Shown here piece after piece: positions 27,032 to 35,609 of a DNA stretch of 37,523 bases. This DNA comes from Acetobacteraceae bacterium (GTDB lineage: Bacteria; Pseudomonadota; Alphaproteobacteria; Acetobacterales; Acetobacteraceae). Position numbers and translations under genes: made by a program. Under the pieces are notes generated by a model, which was given only the letters and a program-made list of their open reading frames with translations, did no database searches and was not told where the DNA came from. Location of the stretch: the NCBI GenBank assembly GCA_027483995.1, contig JAIXTK010000429.1, forward strand, positions 1-37,523, given 5' to 3'. Every line of letters begins with the position of its first letter. Position 1 is the stretch's first letter.

Positions 27032-27952
27032 CTACCCCAGCAGCTCCCGCGCCTGCGCCGCATCGGCGGCAATCTGCGCCTTCAGCGCATCCAGCCCCGG
27101 GAATTTCTGCTCCCCGCGCAGATAGGCCACCAGCGACACCCCGATCTCCTGCCCGTAGAGATCGCCGGCGAAGTCGAACAGGTTCACTTCCAGCCGGCTC
27201 TCCGGCCCCTCGTTCACCGTCGGCCGCCGCCCGATATTGGCCACACCCTTGCAAACGCGCCCATCTGCCAGCGCGATCGTCACCGCATAGACCCCGCGCG
27301 CCGGCTCCAGATGCCGCCCCAGCGGCACATTCGCGGTCGGAAACCCGATCGTCCGCCCGCGCTTGTCGCCATGCGCCACCACGCCGCGGATTGCCCAGGG
27401 CCGGCCCAGCATCGCGGTCGCCCGTTCCGGATACCCGTCCTGCAGCGCGCGCCGGATCCGCGTGGACGAGATCGCCCCCTCGGCATCCAGCAGCGGCGGC
27501 ACCACGGAAAGCCCGATCCCCACCCCCGCCGCCCGCTCAGCCAGGAACGCCACATCCCCCCCGCGCCGGTGCCCGAAGGCAAAATCCGGCCCGCAGGCCA
27601 GGTGTTTTGCGCCCAGCCCGCCATGCAGCACCTCGGCCACGAAGGTCTCGGCACTCATCTGGCTGAAGGCGGCATCGAAGGGCAGTTCGTACACGAACGA
27701 AACCCCCAGCTCCGCCAACACCGCCGCCCGCTCGGCCGACAGCGTCAGCCGGAACGGCGGGTCATCCGCCCGGAACACCTCGCGCGGATGCGGCTCGAAG
27801 CTCAACACCGCCAGCTTCGCCTCTGGCCGCGCCGCATGCGCCGCACGCAGCACCTGGGCATGCCCGCGATGCACCCCGTCGAAATTGCCCAGCGCCACGC
27901 TCGCCCCGCGCGCATCTTCCGGCAGCGCCCGCCAGTCGCCGAACACCTGCAT
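27032..27952 (-). CDS. ribF: Bifunctional riboflavin kinase/FAD synthetase
   Basis: 'SVALGNFDGVHRGHAQVLRAAH', 'VEVLHGGLGAKHLACGPDFAFGHRRGGD', 'GRTIGFPTANVPL', 'EVNLFDFAGDLYGQEIGVSLVAYLR'. Confidence 0.95.
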   Translation of the reverse strand: MQVFGDWRALPEDARGASVALGNFDGVHRGHAQVLRAAHAARPEAKLAVLSFEPHPREVFRADDPPFRLTLSAERAAVLAELGVSFVYELPFDAAFSQMSAETFVAEVLHGGLGAKHLACGPDFAFGHRRGGDVAFLAERAAGVGIGLSVVPPLLDAEGAISSTRIRRALQDGYPERATAMLGRPWAIRGVVAHGDKRGRTIGFPTANVPLGRHLEPARGVYAVTIALADGRVCKGVANIGRRPTVNEGPESRLEVNLFDFAGDLYGQEIGVSLVAYLRGEQKFPGLDALKAQIAADAAQARELLG

Positions 27953-28764
27953 CAGCCGGCCTCTTCCGGGTCGGACCCAGTTGTCGCCATCCGCTGCTTC
28001 GCCCAATCCGAGAGCTGCACGGGATGCCCCAGATATGCCGACAGCACCTCCGCCGGCGGCCCGTCGGCGCGCACCCGCCCCTGGTCCATCCACAGCGCCC
28101 GCGTGCACCACTGCAGCACCACGTCGGTTGCGTGGGAGGAGAGCACCAGGATCTCCACCCCCCGCACCAGGTTCTCCAGCCGCACCCGCGCCTTCTCCAT
28201 GAAGCCGGCATCGCCGGCCAGGAACCACTCATCCATCAGCAGCACCTGCGGCTGCACGGAGGTCGCCAGCGCGAAGCCCAGCCGCACGATCATGCCGGAG
28301 GAATAGATCCGCACCGGCAGGTCGAGGAAATCCGTCAGCTCCGCGAACGCGGCCACGTCCTCGGCCAGCCCCTCGATCGCCTTCCTGTCGAGGCCGAGAT
28401 ACATGCCGCGCAGCATGATGTTCTCGCGCCCGGTCAGCTCCGGGTTCATGCCCAGATGCGGGTCCACCAGCGCGTTCAGGCTGCCCTGCACCCGCACCCG
28501 TCCGGCCACCGGCTCGTAGATCCCGGCCATTGCCCGCAACAGCGTCGTCTTGCCCGCTCCGTTGCCGCCCACCAGCGCCAGCCGGTCCCCGGGCCGCAAC
28601 GCCAGGTTCACGTCGCGCAGCGCCTCCACCACCACTCGGTTGCGGTTATCCGCCGCCATCCGCCCTGTCACGGTCGAAAGCACCGTCTTCTTCAGGCTGC
28701 GCGCATTGCCATGGTACAGCGGAAAGCTGAGCGACAGGCCTTCGACGTCGATGGAAGAGGTCAT
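27952..28764 (-). CDS. ABC transporter ATP-binding protein, polysaccharide/O-antigen export type (Wzt/KpsT-like)
   Basis: Walker A GGNGAGKTT; 'NPELTGRENIMLRGMYLGLDR'; 'YSSGMIVRLGFALATSVQPQVLLMDEWFLAGDAGF'. Confidence 0.9.
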   Translation of the reverse strand: MTSSIDVEGLSLSFPLYHGNARSLKKTVLSTVTGRMAADNRNRVVVEALRDVNLALRPGDRLALVGGNGAGKTTLLRAMAGIYEPVAGRVRVQGSLNALVDPHLGMNPELTGRENIMLRGMYLGLDRKAIEGLAEDVAAFAELTDFLDLPVRIYSSGMIVRLGFALATSVQPQVLLMDEWFLAGDAGFMEKARVRLENLVRGVEILVLSSHATDVVLQWCTRALWMDQGRVRADGPPAEVLSAYLGHPVQLSDWAKQRMATTGSDPEEAG

Positions 28765-28852
28765 CGCCTGCGTCCTGCCCGCGCAGGCCGGCCAAAACAG
28801 GATGTCCCGCATATGGGCATCGACCAACCTGCGACGTAGGGGGAGTGGGACA

Positions 28853-29725
28853 TCACAACCAAAATGCGATCCGGCCGCGCACCCGCGCGAACACCAGCCA
28901 GGTGATCGCGAACAGCGCGGCGCTGTAGCCTAGCGCGCAACCCACCACCAGCAGGCTCGGCGGCGTGCCGAACAGCGGCCCGCGCACCACTTCCAGCAGG
29001 CAGAAGAACGGGTTGAACGCCAGCATCCACTGCCGATCGTCCAGCTGCTCCGGCTTCCAGATCACGGCGGACAGGAAGAACGCCATCTGCATCACATTGG
29101 CCACGATGGGCGGTATGTCGTGCAGCCGCGCGCACAGCGCCCCCAGCAGCAGCGCCAGGCTCAGCGACACCGCCAGCCACAGCACCATTCCCGGCAGCGC
29201 CAGCCACGCCACCCCCGCCGGTGGCCAGGTCCACAGCACCAGGTTCGCCACCACCACCACCACGGCGTTGTGCCCCAGGATGATCAGGTTGCGCACCACG
29301 ATCCGCGCCGCATACAGCGTGAACGGCATCCGCACCGAGCGGATCATCCCCTGGTTGGTCGTGAACGCCCCGCAGGCATCGCTCACCAGCGCGCCCACGA
29401 AACCCCACAGCACCAGCGACAGGCCGAGATAGGGGATGTAGTCGCGCAGCTCCAGCCGGAACAGCACCGCATACAGGATGCCCATGGCCGCGACCATCGC
29501 GCCGGTGGAGATCGTCAGCCAGAATGGCCCCAGCACCGATCCGCGGTATTTCAGCCGGATATCCAGCCAGGCCAGCGTCCACACCAGCCGCCACTGCGCC
29601 AGCCCGTCGCACACATCGCGCCAGGCAGCCCGGTTGCGCTCGCCCCAGCTCTGGTCCGCCGCAAGGTCGAGGACCACGTTCTCGCTGGGCTGCAGGTGGG
29701 AGGAGCCTTCCATCGGCGGCGCCAT
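28853..29725 (-). CDS. ABC-2 type transporter permease, polysaccharide export (Wzm/KpsM-like)
   Basis: 'LAWLDIRLKYRGSVLGPFWLTISTGAMVAAMGILYAVLF...FNPFFCLLEVVRGPLFG'; multiple TM segments; start at MAPPMEG uncertain. Confidence 0.9.
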   Translation of the reverse strand: MAPPMEGSSHLQPSENVVLDLAADQSWGERNRAAWRDVCDGLAQWRLVWTLAWLDIRLKYRGSVLGPFWLTISTGAMVAAMGILYAVLFRLELRDYIPYLGLSLVLWGFVGALVSDACGAFTTNQGMIRSVRMPFTLYAARIVVRNLIILGHNAVVVVVANLVLWTWPPAGVAWLALPGMVLWLAVSLSLALLLGALCARLHDIPPIVANVMQMAFFLSAVIWKPEQLDDRQWMLAFNPFFCLLEVVRGPLFGTPPSLLVVGCALGYSAALFAITWLVFARVRGRIAFWL

Positions 29726-29852
29726 ACCCGATCCGTCCGCCGCGGGCAACCAAGCGGCGCCGACGTTCCCGTTATCCGCCCATCATCCGTGCCGAACGGG
29801 GCCGGCATGAGTCCTTGCCTTGCGCGCGGCCATCGGCCAGCCCCGCGCGCGA

Positions 29853-29901
29853 TACCACCCGGCGCAACGGCCGGAAGAGCCGGCCATTGCGCCAGGTGGT
29901 A
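29853..29901 (-). terminator. Long imperfect hairpin abutting the stop codon of the SlyB-like gene
   Basis: TACCACC(C)GGCGCAA(C)GGCCGG-AAGAG-CCGGCC(A)TTGCGCC(A)GGTGGTA: 20 pairs, two C/A mismatches. Confidence 0.6.
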
Positions 29902-30372
29902 CTAGGTCGCCCGGCCGATGCGCGTCCGTGCCCCGCGCGTCAGCACCACGCGCTCGCCCGCCTGGAACCGCTCCTCGTTGGTCTGCACCACCGACACGGT
30001 CTGCCCGTCATCCTCGCGGATGATGAACTCCATCGCCTCGCCGGTGTTCACCGAACGCTCCACCGCGGTCCCGGCCAGCCCGCCGATGATCGCACCCCCG
30101 ATCGCGCCCAGGATGTTCACCCGCGGATCACCGCCGATGAAGCTGCCGGCCACGCCACCGGCCGCCGCCCCACCCAGCGTGCCCACGCCGCTCTGGCCCT
30201 GGATCGTCACCGGCCGCATGGAAACGATCACGCCATAGCTCACCTGCGCGCTGCGCCCGATATCGGAGGGCGAGTAGGTGGTGTTGGTGTTGCGCGGCCC
30301 GGCACAGGCCGAAAGCCCCAGCAGGGCAACCAGGCAGGCAGCGGCAACCATCGGGCGGGACAAAACAGGCAT
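29902..30372 (-). CDS. Glycine-zipper 2TM outer-membrane lipoprotein (SlyB-like)
   Basis: Lipobox GLSACAG; 'VGTLGGAAAGGVAGSFIGGDPRVNILGAIGGAIIGGLAGTAVE' glycine zipper. Confidence 0.9.
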   Translation of the reverse strand: MPVLSRPMVAAACLVALLGLSACAGPRNTNTTYSPSDIGRSAQVSYGVIVSMRPVTIQGQSGVGTLGGAAAGGVAGSFIGGDPRVNILGAIGGAIIGGLAGTAVERSVNTGEAMEFIIREDDGQTVSVVQTNEERFQAGERVVLTRGARTRIGRAT

Positions 30373-30637
30373 CGGCCATCTCCTTCACGGCGTCCAGCGC
30401 GGCACTTCCCAGCATGCGCCGCGATTTTGCCGCATCGTTCTGCCCATCATTTGCGGCCGGATCAGGGCCGCCACAAGGTTGCCCAGGGAAGGGATTTCGG
30501 ATAAGGGTTTGCAGTGAATTGCTGCGAATACCGTTCAACGGATACCTCCAGGTAACCGGTCCTACTCAGTTTACCCGCGGGTTTCGTTGCCCCAAGGGCG
30601 CCCCCTTGGCGCACCCAAGCCGGAGAGAGAGAGCCGC

Positions 30638-31858
30638 ATGCCGTCCCCGAGCCTGTCTCCGGCCCTCACCGTCCGCGCCTCCAGGCTCCGTGCCCCCGGG
30701 CTCCGTTCCTTCGCGCGTCTCGCAATGTGCGTGGCCGCCATCGGCCTGCTCGCCGCCTGCTCCTCCAAGACCCAGGTCTCGCGCAGCGCGTCTGACTACG
30801 CTTCCCGCGCCAAGGGCAACTATGCCCCGCCGGGCCCGCCCGGCGACCCCTGGGGCCCCTACATCACCAAGGCTTCCGCGCGCTTTGACGTGCCGGAACG
30901 CTGGATCCGCGAGGTCATGCGCGTCGAATCCGGCGGCCAGATGTACCAGGGCGGCAAGCTCACCACCTCCAGCGCCGGCGCCATGGGCCTGATGCAGGTC
31001 ATGCCCGGCACCTATGAGGAACTGCGCATGCGCCACGGGCTGGACGACGACCCGTTCGACCCGCACGACAACATCCTGGCTGGCACCGCCTACATCCGGG
31101 AGATGTACGACCTCTACGGCTCGCCCGGCTTCCTCGCTGCCTACAATGCCGGCCCCCGCCGCTTCGAGGACTACGCGATCCGCAATCGCGGCCTGCCCAA
31201 CGAAACCCGCCGCTACGTCGCCAAGATCGCCCCGTTCATCGCCGACCACCGCCCCAACCGGGAGTCGGAGGCCGCGCAGATGGCGATGTACCAGATCCCA
31301 ACCGACATCCCCGCCGGCCCGCGCTACCCGCGCGGCGGCCGCGACCCGGCCCCGGTCGCCCTCGCCCAGGCCAGCCCGCCCTCAGGCCGGGATGCCTTCC
31401 GGCGCGCCGATTCCACCGTCTCGGCCTCCAACCTGCCGCCGCCGCCGGCCATGCCGCCGCGCGCCAGCGTCGTCGCCATGGCCGCCCCGCCGCCGCCGCC
31501 CCCGGCCCCGCCGGCCGCCGAGTCCGCCCGCGGCTTCTCCCTCATCGCCCCCGCCATGGCCGGCAGCCTGCCATCCCGCCCCGCGGCCGTGGCTGGCACC
31601 GTCGGCCCCTGGGCCATCCAGGTCGGCGCCTTCGCCAGCGAAAGCCTCGCCCGCTCCGCTGCCGAATCCGCCCGCGGCCAGGCGCGCGACGTGCTCGCCC
31701 AGGCCCGCCCCGCCGTCGGCGCCGTGCGCAGCGGTGGCGGCACGCTCTTCCGCGCCCGCCTCGCCGGCCTCTCGCGTGAAGCCGCCACCCAGGCCTGCGA
31801 AAAGCTCGCCAAGAGCCGCGGCACCTGCATCGTCCTCTCGCCGGACGCGCAACTCTAA
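30638..31858 (+). CDS. Lytic transglycosylase (SLT domain) with C-terminal SPOR domain
   Basis: Lipobox LLAACSS; 'EVMRVESGGQM...SSAGAMGLMQVMPGTYEELRMRHGL...LAAYNAGP'; C-terminal 'GPWAIQVGAFASESLARSAAESARG' SPOR-like. Confidence 0.9.
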   Translation: MPSPSLSPALTVRASRLRAPGLRSFARLAMCVAAIGLLAACSSKTQVSRSASDYASRAKGNYAPPGPPGDPWGPYITKASARFDVPERWIREVMRVESGGQMYQGGKLTTSSAGAMGLMQVMPGTYEELRMRHGLDDDPFDPHDNILAGTAYIREMYDLYGSPGFLAAYNAGPRRFEDYAIRNRGLPNETRRYVAKIAPFIADHRPNRESEAAQMAMYQIPTDIPAGPRYPRGGRDPAPVALAQASPPSGRDAFRRADSTVSASNLPPPPAMPPRASVVAMAAPPPPPPAPPAAESARGFSLIAPAMAGSLPSRPAAVAGTVGPWAIQVGAFASESLARSAAESARGQARDVLAQARPAVGAVRSGGGTLFRARLAGLSREAATQACEKLAKSRGTCIVLSPDAQL

Positions 31859-31987
31859 CACCACAGATCGCCGAAACCCGGCGCGCCCCCGTTGCGGGCG
31901 CGCGCCGCCGGCGCCATGATCGCACCGACTGACCCCTGAAGGGGCCGGGAGGACTCGCATGACCATCAGCAACAGGATGACGACGGC

Positions 31988-32665
31988 ATGATCAACAAGA
32001 TCGTCCAGAACATGGCCGAGGCCATGGCGGGCGTGAAGGACGGGATGACGGTCCTGCTCGGCGGCTTCGGCCTCGTCGGCCAGCCCAACGCCCTGGTCGA
32101 CGCGCTGATCGAAACCGGCGTGAAGGACCTCACCGTCGTCGCCAACAACGCCGGCGGCGGCACCACCGGCCTCACCGCCCTCATGGAGCACGGCCGCGTC
32201 CGCAAGCTCGTCTGCTCCTTCCCGCGCAGCAACAACACCATCTTCGAAGATCTCTACCGCGCCGGTAAGATCGAGCTGGAAATCGTCCCCCAGGGCACGA
32301 TGGCCGAGCGCATCCGCGCCGCCGGCGCCGGTGTCGGCGCCTTCTTCACCCCCACCGGCGTGGGCACGAAGATGGCCGAGGGCAAGGAAGTCCGCGAAAT
32401 CAACGGCCGCATGATGGTGATGGAATACGCCCTGCCCGGCGACATCGCCCTCGTCGAGGCCTGGGAAGCCGATCGCTGGGGCAACCTCACCTTCAAGCTC
32501 TCCGGCCGCAACTTCAATCCGGTCATGGCCACCGCCGCCAAGACCACGATCGTGCAAACCCAGCACATCGTCGAACTCGGCGCGCTCGACCCGCAGCACA
32601 TCATGTGCCCCGGCCTCTACGTCGACCGCGTCATCCACATCCCCTACGGCGACCCGCCGTTCTGA
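31988..32665 (+). CDS. pcaI: 3-oxoadipate CoA-transferase subunit A (3-oxoacid CoA-transferase family)
   Basis: MINKIVQNMAEAMAGVKDGMTVLLGGFGLVGQPNALVDALIETGVKDLTVVANNAGGGTTGL...; general similarity to PcaI/ScoA. Confidence 0.85.
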   Translation: MINKIVQNMAEAMAGVKDGMTVLLGGFGLVGQPNALVDALIETGVKDLTVVANNAGGGTTGLTALMEHGRVRKLVCSFPRSNNTIFEDLYRAGKIELEIVPQGTMAERIRAAGAGVGAFFTPTGVGTKMAEGKEVREINGRMMVMEYALPGDIALVEAWEADRWGNLTFKLSGRNFNPVMATAAKTTIVQTQHIVELGALDPQHIMCPGLYVDRVIHIPYGDPPF

Positions 32666-32731
32666 TTCCTGTGACCCAACGCGGCGGCAGCGCGCAGCGC
32701 GCGAGCCGCACTTAAATCAGGAGACACGCAT

Positions 32732-33391
32732 ATGGATGCGAAGCCTCAAGCCAAGGGCTGGGACCGTCTGCAGATGGCCGAACGGGCCGCCCAGGACATC
32801 CCCGAAGGCTGGTACGTCAACCTCGGCATCGGAATGCCCACCGGCATCGCCGACTACGTGCCGCTCGACCGCGAAGTGGTCTTTCACTCCGAAAATGGCG
32901 TTCTCGGCATGGGCCCCAAGCCCCCCGAAGACCAGCGCGACCCCTGGCTGATCAACGCCGGCAAGCAGCACGTTACCCTGCGCAAGGGCGGCAGCTTCGT
33001 CCACCACGCCGACAGCTTCGCCATGATCCGCGGCGGCCATCTCGATCTCTGCGTCCTCGGCGCCTTCGAAGTGGCCGAGAACGGTGACATCGCCAACTGG
33101 GCCACCAGTGAGAACGATGCCGCGCCGGCCGTCGGCGGCGCCATGGACCTCGCCGCGGGCGCCAAGCGCCTGTGGGTCATCATGGACCACAGCACCAAGT
33201 CCGGCGGCAAGAAGCTGGTCAAGAAGTGCACCTACCCGCTCACGGCCCTCGGCGCCGTGAAGCGCGTCATCACCAATCTCGGCGTCTTCGATGTCACCGA
33301 GCGCGGCTTCGTCGTCGTGGAACTCGCCCCGGGCGTCACGCTGGACCAGGTCCGCGCCCAGTCCGAGGCCGAGATCCATACCCAAGGCTAA
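32732..33391 (+). CDS. pcaJ: 3-oxoadipate CoA-transferase subunit B (3-oxoacid CoA-transferase family)
   Basis: 'VNLGIGMPTGIADYVPLDREVVFHSENGVLGMGPKP...GGHLDLCVLGAFEVAENGDIANW'. Confidence 0.85.
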   Translation: MDAKPQAKGWDRLQMAERAAQDIPEGWYVNLGIGMPTGIADYVPLDREVVFHSENGVLGMGPKPPEDQRDPWLINAGKQHVTLRKGGSFVHHADSFAMIRGGHLDLCVLGAFEVAENGDIANWATSENDAAPAVGGAMDLAAGAKRLWVIMDHSTKSGGKKLVKKCTYPLTALGAVKRVITNLGVFDVTERGFVVVELAPGVTLDQVRAQSEAEIHTQG

Positions 33392-33528
33392 AGCAAGCGG
33401 TTCTTTTTTGAAAAAAAGAACCAAAAAACTTTTTTGACTTTGCACCGAGCGCCCACACCGGGCCTCGGTGTAAATTCATAAAGTCTTTTTGCTTCTTTTT
33501 CTTCAGAAAAAGAAGACTCTACCTTACT
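33392..33528 (+). repeat. Composite palindromic intergenic repeat, copy C (most complete)
   Basis: Left GGTTCTTTTTTGAAAAAAAGAACC (33399-33422) + AAAAAACTTTTTTGACTTT; inner TTTGCACCGAG/CTCGGTGTAAA (33439-33474); AAAGTCTTTTTG + right CTTCTTTTTCTTCAGAAAAAGAAG (33492-33515). Confidence 0.9.
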
Positions 33529-33540
33529 GAAAGTACCCAG

Positions 33541-34611
33541 ATGAGCGCAGCTTCCTCCGACGATCGCGCCGAATCCGTCCGCCTCATCCGCGACAGCGCC
33601 GCCGGCCTCGCCCCGCGCACCGGCGACCTGCGCCGCATCCGCGCCCTGCGCTTCGAGGATCCCGGCTTCGACCGCGCCGTCTGGAAGCAGATGTGCGAAA
33701 TGGGCTGGCCCGGCCTGCGCCTGCCGGAAGACGCCGGCGGCTCCGCCCTCGGCATGGCCGAATACTGCGCCATCGCCGAGGAAGTCGGCGCCGCCCTGGC
33801 CCCGGAACCCCTCGTCTCCGCCACCATGGCCGCCCGCGCCCTGGCCGGCACCCCCCACGCCACCGCCATCCTCACCGGCGAACGCCTCATCCTCCCCGCC
33901 TGGCAGGAACGACCGAACACGCTGGATACCAAGGGCGACACGACCGTCGCCGGCGGAAAAGCCAACGGCCGTAAGATCTTCATCCCCCAGGCCGCGGGCG
34001 CAGACGCCTTCCTCGTCTCCGGCAAGGACGGCCTCGCCCTCGTCGAACGCGACGCCCCCGGCCTCACCCTCACCACCGAACGCACGCAAGACGGCGGCAA
34101 TTTCGGCACCCTCTCGCTCGAAAACGCCCCCTGCACCCCCGTCCCCGGCGACCTCACCGAAGCCCTGGAGGAAGCCGCCCTGGCCACCGCCGCCAGCCTC
34201 CTCGGCGTCATGGACCGCGTCTTCACCATGACGGTCGACTACCTCAAAACCCGCGTCCAGTTCGGCAAGCCCATCGGCAGCTTCCAAGCCCTGCAGCACC
34301 GCGCCGCCGACCTCAAGATCCAGGTCTCCCTCTCCCGCGCCAGCGTCGAATCCGTCGCGGCCAGCTTGGATAACGGCCTCACCGGCCCCGCCCGCCTCGC
34401 CGCCATCTCCCGCGCCAAAGCCCGCGCCTCCGACTCCGGCATGCTCGTCTGCCGCCAGGCCATCCAACTCCACGGCGGCATCGGCTACACCGACGAAGCC
34501 GACCCCGGCCTCTTCCTCCGTAAAGCCATGGTCCTCTGCAACCTCTACGGCTCCGCTACCCTCCACCGCACCCGCTTCGCCACCCTGGCGGTCGACAGCG
34601 ACGAAGGCTGA
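33541..34611 (+). CDS. Acyl-CoA dehydrogenase (small-subunit-like, 356 aa)
   Basis: 'MCEMGWPGLRLPEDAGGSALGMAEYCAIAEEVGAALAPEPL...YLKTRVQFGKPIGSFQALQHRAADL...QLHGGIGYTDEADPGLFLRKA'. Confidence 0.92.
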   Translation: MSAASSDDRAESVRLIRDSAAGLAPRTGDLRRIRALRFEDPGFDRAVWKQMCEMGWPGLRLPEDAGGSALGMAEYCAIAEEVGAALAPEPLVSATMAARALAGTPHATAILTGERLILPAWQERPNTLDTKGDTTVAGGKANGRKIFIPQAAGADAFLVSGKDGLALVERDAPGLTLTTERTQDGGNFGTLSLENAPCTPVPGDLTEALEEAALATAASLLGVMDRVFTMTVDYLKTRVQFGKPIGSFQALQHRAADLKIQVSLSRASVESVAASLDNGLTGPARLAAISRAKARASDSGMLVCRQAIQLHGGIGYTDEADPGLFLRKAMVLCNLYGSATLHRTRFATLAVDSDEG

Positions 34612-34635
34612 TGCAGTCGGCCTCTGGGCAAGTAA

Positions 34636-34830
34636 GACCAGGGGCTTTGCCCCTGGACCCCACCAGGGACCTGAGGTCCCTGGACCCACATGTGTTCCGC
34701 CTTCGGCGGGGAGGGGCCATCCGGGTCTCTCCACCACCCAGACGGCCCCTCCCCGCCGAAGGCGGAAAAGGTAAAGGGGTCTGGGGCCTAAGGCCCCAGC
34801 GGGTCCAGGGCAGAGCCCTGGCCTTTCTTA
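34636..34830. repeat. Dyad-symmetric five-hairpin intergenic element
   Basis: CCAGGGGCTTTGCCCCTGG (34638-34656); CCAGGGACCTGAGGTCCCTGG (34663-34683); central perfect 22-bp IR CCGCCTTCGGCGGGGAGGGGCC (34697-34718)/GGCCCCTCCCCGCCGAAGGCGG (34744-34765); CTGGGGCCTAAGGCCCCAG (34781-34799); CCAGGGCAGAGCCCTGG (34805-34821). Confidence 0.92.
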
Positions 34831-34846
34831 ATCAGGAGCCCACCGC

Positions 34847-35608
34847 ATGAGCCTCCTCACGGTCACCCGCCAGGGTGCGACGTTGGTGCTGGAGATGAAC
34901 GAGCCGGCCAGGCGCAATGCCTTGAGCATGGCGATGCGCGCCCGCTTCATCGAGGAACTGGAGGTGGCCGAGAAGGACAAGTCCGTCCGCGCGGTCGTTA
35001 TCACCGGCGCCGGCGGCCAGTTCTGTTCGGGCGGCGACATCAGCGGCATGGACAGTTCGGATTTCGCCGCGGGGCGGGAGCGCTTCCGCATCACTCACGC
35101 CATGGTGAAGGCCATCATCGAGAGCGGCAAACCCTTCGTCGCCGCCGTCGAGGGCTGGGCGGCCGGGGCCGGGGTGGGCTTGGCGATCGCCTGTGATTGC
35201 GTGGTGGCGGCGGAGGGCGCGAAGTTCCTCACCCCCTTCGTCCGCGTCGGCCTGGCCCCCGATTTCGCCCTGATGCACACCTTGCCGCGCCGGGTTGGGG
35301 AGGGCAGGGCGCGTAACATGTTCTTCGCGGCGGAGCCCGTGGACGCCGCCGAGGCCCTGCGCATCGGCCTGGTCGACCACGTCGCCCCCAACGGTACTGC
35401 CCTCGAGAAAGCCCTGGAACGCGCCGCCAAGTTTGCCGAGGGCGCACCGGAGGCCATTGCCATGACCCGCAGCATCCTCGCCCGCGGCCTGGCTGATGCA
35501 TTGGAATGGGAACGCACCGCCCAGGCCGCCTTGTTCACCACCGCCGACCACGCCGAGGGCAAGCTCGCCTTCGCCCAGAAGCGCAAGCCCGTCTTCAAGG
35601 GAGCCTGA
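34847..35608 (+). CDS. Enoyl-CoA hydratase/isomerase family protein
   Basis: 'ITGAGGQFCSGGDISGM', 'GKPFVAAVEGWAAGAGVGLAIACDCVVAAEGAKF'. Confidence 0.93.
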   Translation: MSLLTVTRQGATLVLEMNEPARRNALSMAMRARFIEELEVAEKDKSVRAVVITGAGGQFCSGGDISGMDSSDFAAGRERFRITHAMVKAIIESGKPFVAAVEGWAAGAGVGLAIACDCVVAAEGAKFLTPFVRVGLAPDFALMHTLPRRVGEGRARNMFFAAEPVDAAEALRIGLVDHVAPNGTALEKALERAAKFAEGAPEAIAMTRSILARGLADALEWERTAQAALFTTADHAEGKLAFAQKRKPVFKGA

Positions 35609-35609
35609 C

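Noticed and set aside
23602-27666. 1354-aa plus-strand ORF antisense to lspA, ileS and ribF
   Set aside because: Composition (His/Arg/Pro/Gln rich) and overlap with well-supported conserved genes indicate a frame artefact of GC-rich codon usage.
31480-31510. Proline-rich low-complexity stretch in the transglycosylase (PPPPPPPAPP)
   Set aside because: Ordinary linker between SLT and SPOR domains.
31881-31903. GCGCGCCC/GGGCGCGC hairpin after the transglycosylase
   Set aside because: 8-bp GC stem in a GC-rich region with no U tract; could easily be chance.
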